Assembly: GCA_018067115.1 (NCBI GenBank)
Contig: JAGPVI010000213.1
Span: 1 to 16,106, forward strand
Direction: 5' to 3'
Length of the DNA stretch: 16,106 nucleotides
DNA from: Bizionia sp.
GTDB taxonomy: Bacteria > Bacteroidota > Bacteroidia > Flavobacteriales > Flavobacteriaceae
Every line of letters begins with the position of its first letter. Positions within the stretch are counted from its first letter, which is position 1. Below the pieces are notes generated by a model, which did not search any database, had not been told where the DNA came from, and saw nothing but the letters and a program-made list of their open reading frames with translations. This document shows, in pieces, positions 7,565 through 14,861 of the stretch. Made by a program: the position numbers and the translations under genes.

Positions 7565-8458
7565 TTGGATAAGTATTTAGACATTATAAAAAACGCCTAT
7601 TCTGGCTATTGGAATTATCTTAAACAAGAAGTGTTTTTCGAAACCAATTGGGCTAATTTTTTTTACGGCTTAATCGCTATTTCTTTAATCGTTTGGATAT
7701 TAGAAATTGTATTCCCATGGCGAAAAAAGCAAGCGCTTTTTAGAAAAGATTTTTGGTTAGATACCTTCTATATGTTTTTTAATTTCTTTTTGCTCAACCT
7801 CATTATTTTAATCGCGCTGTCTGAAACCGTTGCCGCACTATTTAACGATGCCTTAGGCTTAATAGGTTTATCGTTAGATAGTTTTCAACTCTTCGATGTA
7901 AAAACAATGCCCAAAGTATTGGGGTTATTTATTTTATTTATTATTAGCGATTTTGTGCAATGGAACACGCATAGACTATTACACCGCGTACCTTTTTTAT
8001 GGAAATTTCATCAAGTACATCACAGTGTAAAAGAAATGGGCTTTGCCGCACATTTACGTTACCATTGGATGGAGCCTGTGGTTTACAAATCACTTTTATA
8101 CATTCCACTGGCGATTATTGGAGGGTTTAACGCTCAAGATGTTGCCATCGTTTACTTTTTTAATATTGCTATTGGCCATTTAAACCACGCTAATATTGGA
8201 TGGGATTATGGTATTTTCAAATACATTTTTAACAATCCGAAAATGCATATTTGGCACCATGCAAAAGAACTCCCGAAACACGTAAGGTATGGCGTTAACT
8301 ACGGACTAACTTTAAGCCTTTGGGATTACATTTTTAAAACCGATTACGTTCCTTACAACGGAAAAGATATCGAATTGGGTTTTAATGACGACGAAACCTT
8401 TCCTAAAGATTTTATTAGTCAGGAGTTATACCCATTAACATTAAAAAAAGAAAAATGA
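7565..8458 (+). CDS. Fatty acid hydroxylase / sterol desaturase-family membrane di-iron protein
   Basis: A 297-residue integral membrane protein with hydrophobic segments at about residues 33-50, 66-90, 115-132 and 176-205. It carries the PF04116 histidine clusters expected to bind two irons on the cytoplasmic face: HRLLH (136-140), HQVHH (149-153), further histidines in AAHLRYHWMEP (161-171) and GHLNHA (204-209), and HIWHH (228-232). Family members use O2 to hydroxylate or desaturate lipids such as sterols, sphingolipids, fatty acids or alkylglycerols. The start is TTG 7565, one base after the phosphorylase stop; no in-frame ATG exists before the first membrane segment. The stop codon overlaps the ATG of the next gene (ATGA). 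Why a lipid-type oxidase sits in this operon is unclear; it could act on a lipid or on an alkyl chain of the pathway product. Confidence 0.92.
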   Translation: MDKYLDIIKNAYSGYWNYLKQEVFFETNWANFFYGLIAISLIVWILEIVFPWRKKQALFRKDFWLDTFYMFFNFFLLNLIILIALSETVAALFNDALGLIGLSLDSFQLFDVKTMPKVLGLFILFIISDFVQWNTHRLLHRVPFLWKFHQVHHSVKEMGFAAHLRYHWMEPVVYKSLLYIPLAIIGGFNAQDVAIVYFFNIAIGHLNHANIGWDYGIFKYIFNNPKMHIWHHAKELPKHVRYGVNYGLTLSLWDYIFKTDYVPYNGKDIELGFNDDETFPKDFISQELYPLTLKKEK

Positions 8459-9264
8459 AAAATTTAATTGTATTATTCAGTGTTGCAACAATGGCTTTTG
8501 GCTGTTTTTCATCTCAAGGCTTACCCGTTAAACAAGTAGAAAATACTGCTGAAAAACCAGCGGCGCCAAAAAAAATGGATGGCGATATTATTCCGGGTAA
8601 AAATAATACAAAAAGCGATTTAGATCATTCTGAATGGAACATACTTTTAAAGAAATATGTAGCTAATAATGGTGATGTAGATTATAAAGGCTTTAAAAAT
8701 GAAGCTGAAAAATTAAACACCTACGTTTCGTATTTAGAGAACCAAAAACCAACTGAATCGTGGAGTGTTAATAAGCAACTTGCTTACTTTATTAATGTAT
8801 ATAATGCTAATACTATTAAACTGATTATAGACAATTACCCTCTAAAAAGCATAAAAGATATTAGTAGTCCTTGGATAAAAGACAGATTTAAAATTGGTGA
8901 TAAAGACTTTTCTTTAGCTGGTTTAGAAAATGGTGTTTTACGTAAAATGAACGAACCTAGAATTCATTTTGCTATTAATTGCGCATCGACCTCTTGTCCT
9001 AAATTATTAAATGAAGCCTATACAGAAGCAAATGTGATGGATTTAATGGAAAAGGCAACTAAAGAATTTATTAATAATACATCAAAAAACAAGCTTTCTA
9101 AAAACTCGGCGAAAATATCAGAGATTTTTAAGTGGTATAAAAGCGATTTTACAGAAAACGGTAGTGTAATCGATTATATTAATATGTATAGTAACACTCA
9201 AATAAACGCTGACACATCTGTTGATTACATTGAATACGATTGGAGTTTAAATGACCAAAACTAA
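8455..9264 (+). CDS. DUF547-domain lipoprotein
   Basis: A 269-residue secreted lipoprotein: the signal peptide ends in the lipobox AFGC with Cys17, followed by a Lys/Pro/Asn-rich linker to about residue 55. The DUF547 (PF04784) domain then spans roughly 60-220. Its hallmarks are KQLAYFINVYNANTIKLII (107-125) and HFAINCASTSCPKL (171-184), which holds conserved His171, Cys176 and Cys181. The biochemical role of DUF547 is not established; the fold has been compared with cysteine-peptidase or transglutaminase-like proteins, but I would not assign activity. The ATG overlaps the stop of the desaturase-family gene by 4 bases, indicating coupled translation, and the GT2 gene follows. Its location is expected to be an envelope membrane facing the periplasm. 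Family assignment is firm; function is unknown. Confidence 0.9.
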   Translation: MKNLIVLFSVATMAFGCFSSQGLPVKQVENTAEKPAAPKKMDGDIIPGKNNTKSDLDHSEWNILLKKYVANNGDVDYKGFKNEAEKLNTYVSYLENQKPTESWSVNKQLAYFINVYNANTIKLIIDNYPLKSIKDISSPWIKDRFKIGDKDFSLAGLENGVLRKMNEPRIHFAINCASTSCPKLLNEAYTEANVMDLMEKATKEFINNTSKNKLSKNSAKISEIFKWYKSDFTENGSVIDYINMYSNTQINADTSVDYIEYDWSLNDQN

Positions 9265-9292
9265 ACCTGTTTTTTTTTTCGTATACACTAGT

Positions 9293-9982
9293 ATGATAAC
9301 AATTATTGTCCCAATCTTAAATGAAGCTGAAACAATTAAAAAATTGATTTCACACCTTATTTATGGAGCCTCTCAAGATTCTATTTTAGAAATTATAGTA
9401 GTCGATGGAGGCAGTACAGACGGCTCGCAAGAAATTGTAAAAAATTCAGATTTAAAAGTTAGACTTATTCATTCTGAAAAAGGAAGAGCAAAACAAATGA
9501 ATGCTGGTGCTAAAATTGCAACTGGTGAGGTTTTATACTTTTTACATGCCGATTCTTACCCGCCAGCAAATTACAACACCTTAATTCTAAACGAAATTAG
9601 CAAGAATAATCTTGCTGGTTGTTTTAAAATGAAGTTCGATAATGCGCATTGGTGGCTACAATTGGCTAGTTGGCTTACGCATTTCTCTTGGCGTGCATGC
9701 CGTGGTGGAGACCAAAGCCAGTTTATTACCAAAGAATTGTTTTTTGAGCTAGGGGCGTTTAACGAAGATTTTATTATTTATGAGGATAACGACCTCATCA
9801 ATAAATTATATGCTCGCAATGAGTTTGTAGTTATCCAGGAATGGCTCACGACTTCGGCCAGGCGCTATGAAAAAAACGGTATTTGGAAATTGCAGTATTA
9901 TTTTTGGGCGATTTACGTAAAAAAGTGGCGTGGTGCTTCGGCAGACGAGCTTTACCAATACTATAAAAAGAATATTGCTTAA
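9293..9982 (+). CDS. TIGR04283-type family 2 glycosyltransferase (rSAM/selenodomain, arsenosugar-associated)
   Basis: A 229-residue GT-A-fold GT2 protein. It begins with the family strand MITIIVPILNEAETIKKL; then come VVDGGSTDGS (36-45), the TIGR04283 signature EKGRAKQMNAGAKIATGEVL (62-81), FLHADSYPP (83-91) with the metal-binding HAD, and the acceptor-side segment CRGGDQSQFI (136-145) followed by IIYEDNDL (161-168). This family co-occurs with TIGR04282 and radical-SAM/selenodomain genes and is usually named an arsenosugar biosynthesis glycosyltransferase; donor and acceptor are not experimentally defined to my knowledge. ATG 9293 is preferred to the in-frame ATG at 9251 because family members start at this strand; the earlier one would add 14 unrelated residues and overlap the DUF547 gene by 14 bases. 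It is the last gene of the + strand run and is followed by a convergent gene. Confidence 0.88.
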   Translation: MITIIVPILNEAETIKKLISHLIYGASQDSILEIIVVDGGSTDGSQEIVKNSDLKVRLIHSEKGRAKQMNAGAKIATGEVLYFLHADSYPPANYNTLILNEISKNNLAGCFKMKFDNAHWWLQLASWLTHFSWRACRGGDQSQFITKELFFELGAFNEDFIIYEDNDLINKLYARNEFVVIQEWLTTSARRYEKNGIWKLQYYFWAIYVKKWRGASADELYQYYKKNIA

Positions 9983-10012
9983 CGTTTAGAGACTCAAGAT
10001 TATCTCACTTGT

Positions 10013-10033
10013 AGAAGTATCTAAGATATTTCT
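10013..10033. terminator. Possible weak hairpin in a convergent intergenic gap
   Basis: In the 53-base gap between two convergent genes, a 9-base inverted repeat with one G-T pair (agaagtatc and gatatttct, offset by one base, loop taa) could form a hairpin. A run of six T's on the + strand begins about 13 bases later, already inside the end of the neighbouring gene. The stem is AT-rich and the T-run is not adjacent, so this is only a candidate for ending the upstream operon. Confidence 0.2.
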
Positions 10034-10035
10034 AA

Positions 10036-11043
10036 TCACCTAAATTTTTTATACTGTGACTGTATCACGTTCTCAACCGGTTTATTTTGTGGTGTAAATT
10101 GGGTATCTGTCATTCCGCCAGACTCTTTATGGTTATGAAACCACTTCCAAATAAACCCTCCCGCAAACCAATCTTCATCCCAAAACGTATCAAACAAAGC
10201 TTGTGTTGTTGCTGTTTGCGCTTCAAAATTTAAACTTGTTTTACTCCTATCGGAGACCCAAGGTTCTTTTCCTGAGAAGTCAATACTTCTATAACCAAAC
10301 TCGGTAAATAACACCGGTTTCCCTTCTGTTTCAGACAGCTCTTTTATTTCTTGCTTGTATGGTAACCAACCTTGCAGGCACTCTTCTATTGTAGGGGTTT
10401 TAGACTCGCTAACTGGAAAATACGCATCAATCCCAATATAATCTAAAGCATCCCAAAATGGCGTGCGTTTATATTCATCCCAATTCGCTGCATACGTTAG
10501 CTTTCCAGAATAAACATCTTTAATTTCTGTAATTAAACGATTCCAAAATTCTGGACGAGCAGCCACAAAATTCTCCAGTTCGGTGCCAATGCAATAAATA
10601 TCAGCATTTACAACTTCTGCAACTCGAGCATATTCTAAAATAAAATGGCGGTAAGCGGTTTCTAACATCAGCCAATCGGCTTCAGTTTTCATTGCAATTC
10701 CTCCAGTATATTCACCTCGCCACACCCAAAGCTGCGGTTTAACCATTATTTTTATATTTTTCGCTTTCAGTTTTTCAGCATATTGAAGAACACCTTCTTC
10801 TCTTTCACCAAACCATTGTTTTTCGGTGTTAAAAACAATATCTGGATGCTCCAAAGTTTTTATAAACCCAAAAGGCATTAACGCAGCGAAATTAGAATTG
10901 AGATTCACCACTGGACTTAAATGGTCGTCGGCAATGGCGTTATTAGCCGCTACAAAGCTAACACCGTTAATTTTTTTATTGGATTGTAAACACGATTGAA
11001 ATACCATGCAACTTAATAAAACGTACCCTATAAAGTATTTCAT
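10036..11043 (-). CDS. Glycoside hydrolase family 113-like lipoprotein (putative beta-mannanase type)
   Basis: A 335-residue lipoprotein whose signal peptide ends in the lipobox VFQSC with Cys18. The mature part is a TIM-barrel glycosidase of GH113 type. Recognisable segments are IMVKPQLWVWRGEY (99-112), the acid/base region YCIGTELENF (150-159) with candidate Glu155, the strand LDYIGIDAYFPVSE (200-213), the nucleophile region PVLFTEFGYRS (243-253) with candidate Glu248, and FAGGFIWKW near the C terminus. Characterised GH113 enzymes hydrolyse beta-1,4-mannan, but Bacteroidota homologues beside glycosyltransferase genes are mostly untested. ATG 11043 gives an intact signal peptide. The gene is convergent with the upstream operon and divergent from the oxidoreductase gene, so it is its own transcription unit. 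It may trim or edit the polymer made by the two GT2 proteins encoded from 14169 onward; this is inference. Confidence 0.85.
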   Translation of the reverse strand: MKYFIGYVLLSCMVFQSCLQSNKKINGVSFVAANNAIADDHLSPVVNLNSNFAALMPFGFIKTLEHPDIVFNTEKQWFGEREEGVLQYAEKLKAKNIKIMVKPQLWVWRGEYTGGIAMKTEADWLMLETAYRHFILEYARVAEVVNADIYCIGTELENFVAARPEFWNRLITEIKDVYSGKLTYAANWDEYKRTPFWDALDYIGIDAYFPVSESKTPTIEECLQGWLPYKQEIKELSETEGKPVLFTEFGYRSIDFSGKEPWVSDRSKTSLNFEAQTATTQALFDTFWDEDWFAGGFIWKWFHNHKESGGMTDTQFTPQNKPVENVIQSQYKKFR

Positions 11044-11063
11044 CTTCTGTTTTTATGACTTAT

Positions 11064-11097
11064 GAAACCTAAAAATAAGGTTAAAACTAAAAGCAAA
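11064..11097 (-). promoter_or_regulatory. Weak candidate promoter for the GH113-like gene
   Basis: Reading the - strand, TTTG (11097-11094) is followed after 22 bases by TAGGTTTC (11071-11064), one mismatch from the Bacteroidota -7 consensus TAnnTTTG. It lies 20 bases upstream of the ATG at 11043. The spacer is slightly long and the last base is wrong, so this is tentative. Confidence 0.27.
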
Positions 11098-11098
11098 C

Positions 11099-11130
11099 TT
11101 GTAATCACAAAAAAAACTTAGGTATCTTTC
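11099..11130 (+). promoter_or_regulatory. Weak candidate promoter for the oxidoreductase/ferredoxin unit
   Basis: TTG (11099-11101) followed after 21 bases by TATCTTTC (11123-11130), one mismatch from the Bacteroidota -7 consensus TAnnTTTG. It would leave about 80 bases of AT-rich leader before the ATG at 11220. The rest of the 176-base divergent gap shows no hairpin, repeat or small gene that I can support. Confidence 0.27.
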
Positions 11131-11219
11131 CGTCACTCATATAAAATATCAAAAAAAATATAATTATCATTTAAGTTTAATCATATTCTTACGACCAAGC
11201 ACCTATAAAAAGAAAAACT

Positions 11220-12524
11220 ATGGAACACATTGTAATTATTGGTAACGGAATTTCTGGCGTTACCGCAGCTAGGCATATTAGAAAACTATCTGACAAAAAA
11301 ATTACAATTGTTTCCGACGAAACCGACTATTTTTTCTCCCGTACGGCTTTAATGTATATTTATATGGGGCATATGAAGTTTGAACACACGCAACCCTACG
11401 AAAATCACTTTTGGAAAAAAAACAGAATAGATCTTAAAAAAGGACGTGTTAAAACAGTTGAAACAGCCTCGAAAACGCTCCATTTTGAAAATAATGAAAC
11501 ACTTCTTTACGACAAATTAATTATAGCTACTGGTAGTAAACCCAATAAATTTGGGTGGCCCGGTCAAGATTTAAAAGGCGCCCAAGGATTATATAGCAAA
11601 CAAGATTTAGACACCCTCGAAGAAATGGCTCCAGATAACAAGGCGTGCCAACGTGCAGTAATTGTAGGAGGTGGTTTAATTGGTATTGAATTGGCCGAAA
11701 TGCTTAACACACGCCAAATTCCAGTCACTTTTTTGGTACGTGAAACCAGTTTTTGGAATGGCGTTTTACCAAAAGGCGAAAGTGAAATGATTAACAGGCA
11801 TATTAAAAGCCACCATATAGACTTAAGACTTGGCACTAATTTAAAAGCGATAAAAGATGATGGTTCAGGTCGCGTTAAATCTGTGATTATTGAAGAAACA
11901 GGTGAAGAAATCCCGTGTACCGTTGTAGGGCTAACTGCTGGTGTAACTCCAAATATAGATTTCCTTAAACCATCTAACATCGAAATTGATAAAGGCGTGT
12001 TGGTAAACCGAAATTTAGAAACTAATATTAAAGATATTTATGCCATTGGTGATTGCGCACAACAACGAGAAGCTATCGGTCAACGCAGAACTATTGAAGC
12101 CGTTTGGTATACAGGAAGAATGATGGGGGAAGTTTTAGCTCAAACCATTTGCGGCAATACAATGAATTACAACCCGGGACATTGGTTTAATTCTGCTAAA
12201 TTTCTAGATATTGAATACCAAACATACGGTTGGGTGTATAGTGAGAAAAACAAACCCGATTACGAACATCATTTTCACTGGAAACACGACGACGATACCA
12301 AGTGTATTACCATCGCTTTCCATAAAGACACCAACGCATTTCTAGGTATAAACACGTTTGGAATTCGAATGAAGCACGAAGTTTTTGATCGTTGGCTTAC
12401 CGAAAAACGAGATGTAGATTATGTGATTAATCATTTACGAGAAGCAAATTTTGATCCTGAATTCTTTAAAAGATTTGAAAAAGACATCTTAGAAAATTAC
12501 AGAAACACTTTACAAAACGCCTAA
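11220..12524 (+). CDS. FAD/NAD(P)-dependent pyridine nucleotide-disulfide-type oxidoreductase
   Basis: A 434-residue cytoplasmic flavoprotein. It has an N-terminal FAD-binding Rossmann motif (IVIIGNGISGVTAARHI, with GNGISG at 8-13), the ATG motif KLIIATGSKPN (99-109), a second dinucleotide-binding GxGxxG for NAD(P)H (AVIVGGGLIGIELAEML, 146-162) and the FAD-closing motif DIYAIGDCAQQ (272-282). The arrangement resembles rubredoxin/ferredoxin reductases and the NirB flavin module; there is no CxxxxC redox disulfide as in thioredoxin or lipoamide reductases. The last 130 residues (with FGIRMKHEVFDRWL) are a C-terminal domain I cannot assign further. The gene for a membrane 4Fe-4S protein starts 11 bases downstream, so the likely role is moving electrons between NAD(P)H and that iron-sulfur protein. 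The final electron acceptor is unknown. Confidence 0.9.
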   Translation: MEHIVIIGNGISGVTAARHIRKLSDKKITIVSDETDYFFSRTALMYIYMGHMKFEHTQPYENHFWKKNRIDLKKGRVKTVETASKTLHFENNETLLYDKLIIATGSKPNKFGWPGQDLKGAQGLYSKQDLDTLEEMAPDNKACQRAVIVGGGLIGIELAEMLNTRQIPVTFLVRETSFWNGVLPKGESEMINRHIKSHHIDLRLGTNLKAIKDDGSGRVKSVIIEETGEEIPCTVVGLTAGVTPNIDFLKPSNIEIDKGVLVNRNLETNIKDIYAIGDCAQQREAIGQRRTIEAVWYTGRMMGEVLAQTICGNTMNYNPGHWFNSAKFLDIEYQTYGWVYSEKNKPDYEHHFHWKHDDDTKCITIAFHKDTNAFLGINTFGIRMKHEVFDRWLTEKRDVDYVINHLREANFDPEFFKRFEKDILENYRNTLQNA

Positions 12525-12535
12525 CACATCGCTTT

Positions 12536-14122
12536 ATGAGCAGTAAAATAGATCAAAATTTATCTTTAGCAAATTCAAAACAGCTATCCACTAAACAAAA
12601 ACTAGCCTCTGGCGTTGGTATTTTAGGACTTTTTATATTAGTCTTAGCATTATTTAATGTAAACTTCCCCAGTCGCAGTATTACATTAACTATAGCATTA
12701 GGATTAATAGCAACCGGAGCGATCTGGTTTGCAAATAATGCCTATTTATCGAAAAGCAAGGGTATAAAAAACGATGGCGTTTGGTTTAAATCAATATCGT
12801 CGCGTGGCCTTGTGGGCTGGATAACGGGTATAGCGCTAACGTCATTCTATATTGTTTTATATTTTAAGCCTGTGTGGCTAGGAATGGGCATCGATGGCGC
12901 ATCGAACACCGGTTTAATTGCACTTTTCGATCCTTTAAGTAAATTACTAAGTGGTAACCCGGCGAGCCAGTGGTTTGTTTACGGTACGCTTTACACTTTA
13001 GCTATTTTAATCTTTGGTTACAAGTTTCTTTTAAAATACAGACACAATAAATACGAGCAGTTGCGAACAGGATCTGTTATGTTTTTTCAATTAGCCTTTG
13101 CCTTTTTGATTCCCGAATTTATGGCGCGATTAAATTCTGATACTTTTTCACTACCGTATTACGATTTAAAAAATATTTGGCCGCTTAACTATTATAATTT
13201 TGAACAGTATCGCGTCGATAATTTAATAAGTGCTGGAGATGTTGGTTTAGGGCTTTTAATTTTCGGACTGGTTTCTATTTTTGTCATCACTCCTATTTTA
13301 ACTTACAAATACGGTAAACGCTGGTATTGTTCTTGGGTTTGCGGTTGTGGCGGATTGGCAGAAACAGCAGGAGATTCTTTTAGACAATTAAGCGACAAGA
13401 GCACTTTTGCATGGAAAGTAGAACGCTGGGTAGTACATAGTGTTCTAGTGTTCGTGGTTTTAATGACTACTGCTGTCGTCTATTCTTATCTTGGCGATGA
13501 TTCTAGCAAATATTGGTTAACAAAAAATGTGTTTTTATATAGCGTCGCTGGCTTGCTTACAGTTGTATTTGCTGGTGTAATGCTATTTAAACACAAAGAA
13601 TTAGGTAAAGACGCGAAACTTGGTGCTATTGGTTATTTCGCTATTATTATTGCGCTTATTGCGATGCATCAATTTGGTATGCGTTTATTTTATTTTGAAG
13701 CTGAAACGCTTCGTTCTTCATATGGCTTTTTAATTGGCTCTATATTTTCTGGTGTTATCGGTACTGGATTCTACCCTATTTTTGGTAATCGTGTGTGGTG
13801 CCGTTTTGGGTGCCCAATGGCCGCAATTTTAGGATTTCAACAGCGTTTATTCTCAAAATTTAGAATCACCACTAATGGCGGACAATGCATTTCTTGCGGT
13901 AATTGTTCTACGTATTGCGAAATGGGAATAGACGTTAGAGCCTATGCACAAAAAGGAGAAAACATTGTGCGTTCTAGCTGTGTTGGTTGTGGTGTTTGCA
14001 GTGCTGTTTGCCCAAGAGGTGTTTTAAAACTGGAAAACGACTCTATGGAGGGACGCATCAATCCTACGTCCATTTTATTAGGCAACGATGTAGATTTAAT
14101 GGATTTATTAAATCAGAAATAA
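12536..14122 (+). CDS. Polytopic membrane 4Fe-4S protein of NapH/NosR/CcoG type
   Basis: A 528-residue membrane protein with hydrophobic segments at about residues 26-42, 49-66, 91-110, 148-166, 180-196, 236-256, 297-316, 331-350, 363-380 and 396-413. Two cysteine motifs flank the later membrane helices as in NosR/NapH/CcoG proteins: YCSWVCGCGGL (264-274; Cys265, 269, 271, where relatives usually have CSWxCP) and WCRFGCPMAA (421-430; Cys422, 426). Two classical ferredoxin motifs follow: Cys451/454/457/461 and Cys482/485/488/492, the second ending CP, which should hold two 4Fe-4S clusters. Relatives relay electrons between the quinone pool or periplasmic enzymes and cytoplasmic donors. The FAD oxidoreductase gene lies 11 bases upstream and is the obvious partner. 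No terminal enzyme such as nitrate or N2O reductase is encoded in the window. Confidence 0.9.
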   Translation: MSSKIDQNLSLANSKQLSTKQKLASGVGILGLFILVLALFNVNFPSRSITLTIALGLIATGAIWFANNAYLSKSKGIKNDGVWFKSISSRGLVGWITGIALTSFYIVLYFKPVWLGMGIDGASNTGLIALFDPLSKLLSGNPASQWFVYGTLYTLAILIFGYKFLLKYRHNKYEQLRTGSVMFFQLAFAFLIPEFMARLNSDTFSLPYYDLKNIWPLNYYNFEQYRVDNLISAGDVGLGLLIFGLVSIFVITPILTYKYGKRWYCSWVCGCGGLAETAGDSFRQLSDKSTFAWKVERWVVHSVLVFVVLMTTAVVYSYLGDDSSKYWLTKNVFLYSVAGLLTVVFAGVMLFKHKELGKDAKLGAIGYFAIIIALIAMHQFGMRLFYFEAETLRSSYGFLIGSIFSGVIGTGFYPIFGNRVWCRFGCPMAAILGFQQRLFSKFRITTNGGQCISCGNCSTYCEMGIDVRAYAQKGENIVRSSCVGCGVCSAVCPRGVLKLENDSMEGRINPTSILLGNDVDLMDLLNQK

Positions 14123-14139
14123 TTTCTTAAAAACAATTG

Positions 14140-14147
14140 TACTTTTG
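14140..14147 (+). promoter_or_regulatory. Bacteroidota-type -7 promoter element ahead of the GT2 pair
   Basis: TACTTTTG is an exact match to the TAnnTTTG -7 element used by the Bacteroidota primary sigma factor, in the common flavobacterial context ttgTACTTTTGca. It lies 21 bases before the ATG at 14169, giving a short leader. No clear TTTG -33 box stands about 20 bases upstream; the region there is simply AT-rich. It suggests that the glycosyltransferase pair is transcribed separately from the oxidoreductase unit. Confidence 0.6.
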
Positions 14148-14168
14148 CAATCCTTAATTAAAAATTAA

Positions 14169-14861
14169 ATGACCAATATAAAAGTCATCATTCCTGCTTT
14201 TAACGAGCAAGATTCCATAGCCTATGTTATTAACGATATCCCAAAAACGGTTAGCGAAGTTATTGTTGTAAATAATAATTCTACAGACCAAACCGCATTT
14301 AATGCAAAGCAAGCTGGTGCGACCGTTTTAAGTGAGACACGCAAAGGCTACGGTTATGCGTGCTTAAAAGGAATGGACTATATCGCTAAGCAAGAAAGCC
14401 AACCCGACATTATTGTTTTTATGGATGGCGATTATAGCGACTACCCCGAGGAACTGACCAAACTAGTAGCACCTATTATTAATGACGATATAGATTTTGT
14501 TGTGGGTGCGCGCGTAAAAGAACACAGAGAAAGCAATGCTATGACACCGCAGCAGGTTTTTGGTAACTGGCTAGCAACTTCATTAATGTCTCTGTTTTTT
14601 GGAGCCACTTTTACAGATTTAGGGCCGTTTAGAGCTATTAAATACACTAAATTACTAGCTTTAAATATGGAAGATAAAACCTATGGTTGGACCGTAGAAA
14701 TGCAACTTAAAGTTTTAAAACAAAAATTATCTTATAAAGAAATACCTGTACGTTATAAAGAACGTATTGGCACTTCTAAAGTTTCTGGAACCTTAAAAGG
14801 AACTATTCTTGCTGGTTATAAAATACTCGGTTGGATTTTTAAATACAGCTTAAAAAAATGA
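14169..14861 (+). CDS. Family 2 glycosyltransferase, dolichyl-phosphate-mannose-synthase-like
   Basis: A 230-residue GT-A protein. Motifs are VIIPAFNEQDSI (6-17), VVNNNSTDQT (33-42), the acceptor/donor loop TRKGYGYACLKGMDY (57-71), the metal-binding FMDGDYSDYPEEL (84-96), LGPFRAIKYTKL (151-162), GWTVEMQLKVL (173-183) and RYKERIGTSKVSG (195-207), the last being a characteristic DPMS/polyprenyl-phosphate GT2 segment. Such enzymes usually transfer a sugar from a nucleotide donor to a polyprenyl phosphate. There is no strong C-terminal pair of membrane helices; a moderately hydrophobic segment (about 211-226) may attach it to the membrane. The stop overlaps the ATG of the processive GT2 gene by 4 bases, so the two are probably made together. 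The sugar cannot be read from the sequence. Confidence 0.9.
   Translation: MTNIKVIIPAFNEQDSIAYVINDIPKTVSEVIVVNNNSTDQTAFNAKQAGATVLSETRKGYGYACLKGMDYIAKQESQPDIIVFMDGDYSDYPEELTKLVAPIINDDIDFVVGARVKEHRESNAMTPQQVFGNWLATSLMSLFFGATFTDLGPFRAIKYTKLLALNMEDKTYGWTVEMQLKVLKQKLSYKEIPVRYKERIGTSKVSGTLKGTILAGYKILGWIFKYSLKK

Noticed and set aside
9251..9292. Upstream ATG giving the TIGR04283-type protein 14 more residues
   Set aside because: The extra residues are not part of the family, overlap the DUF547 gene, and the ATG at 9293 begins exactly at the first beta strand of the GT-A fold.
11564..11980. 138-codon frame on the - strand inside the FAD oxidoreductase gene
   Set aside because: It is antisense to a well-supported gene, has no recognisable domain, and its composition follows from the codons on the other strand. 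The same holds for the short - strand frames at 2717-2914, 3455-3646, 4283-4549, 5515-5700 and 14441-14647.
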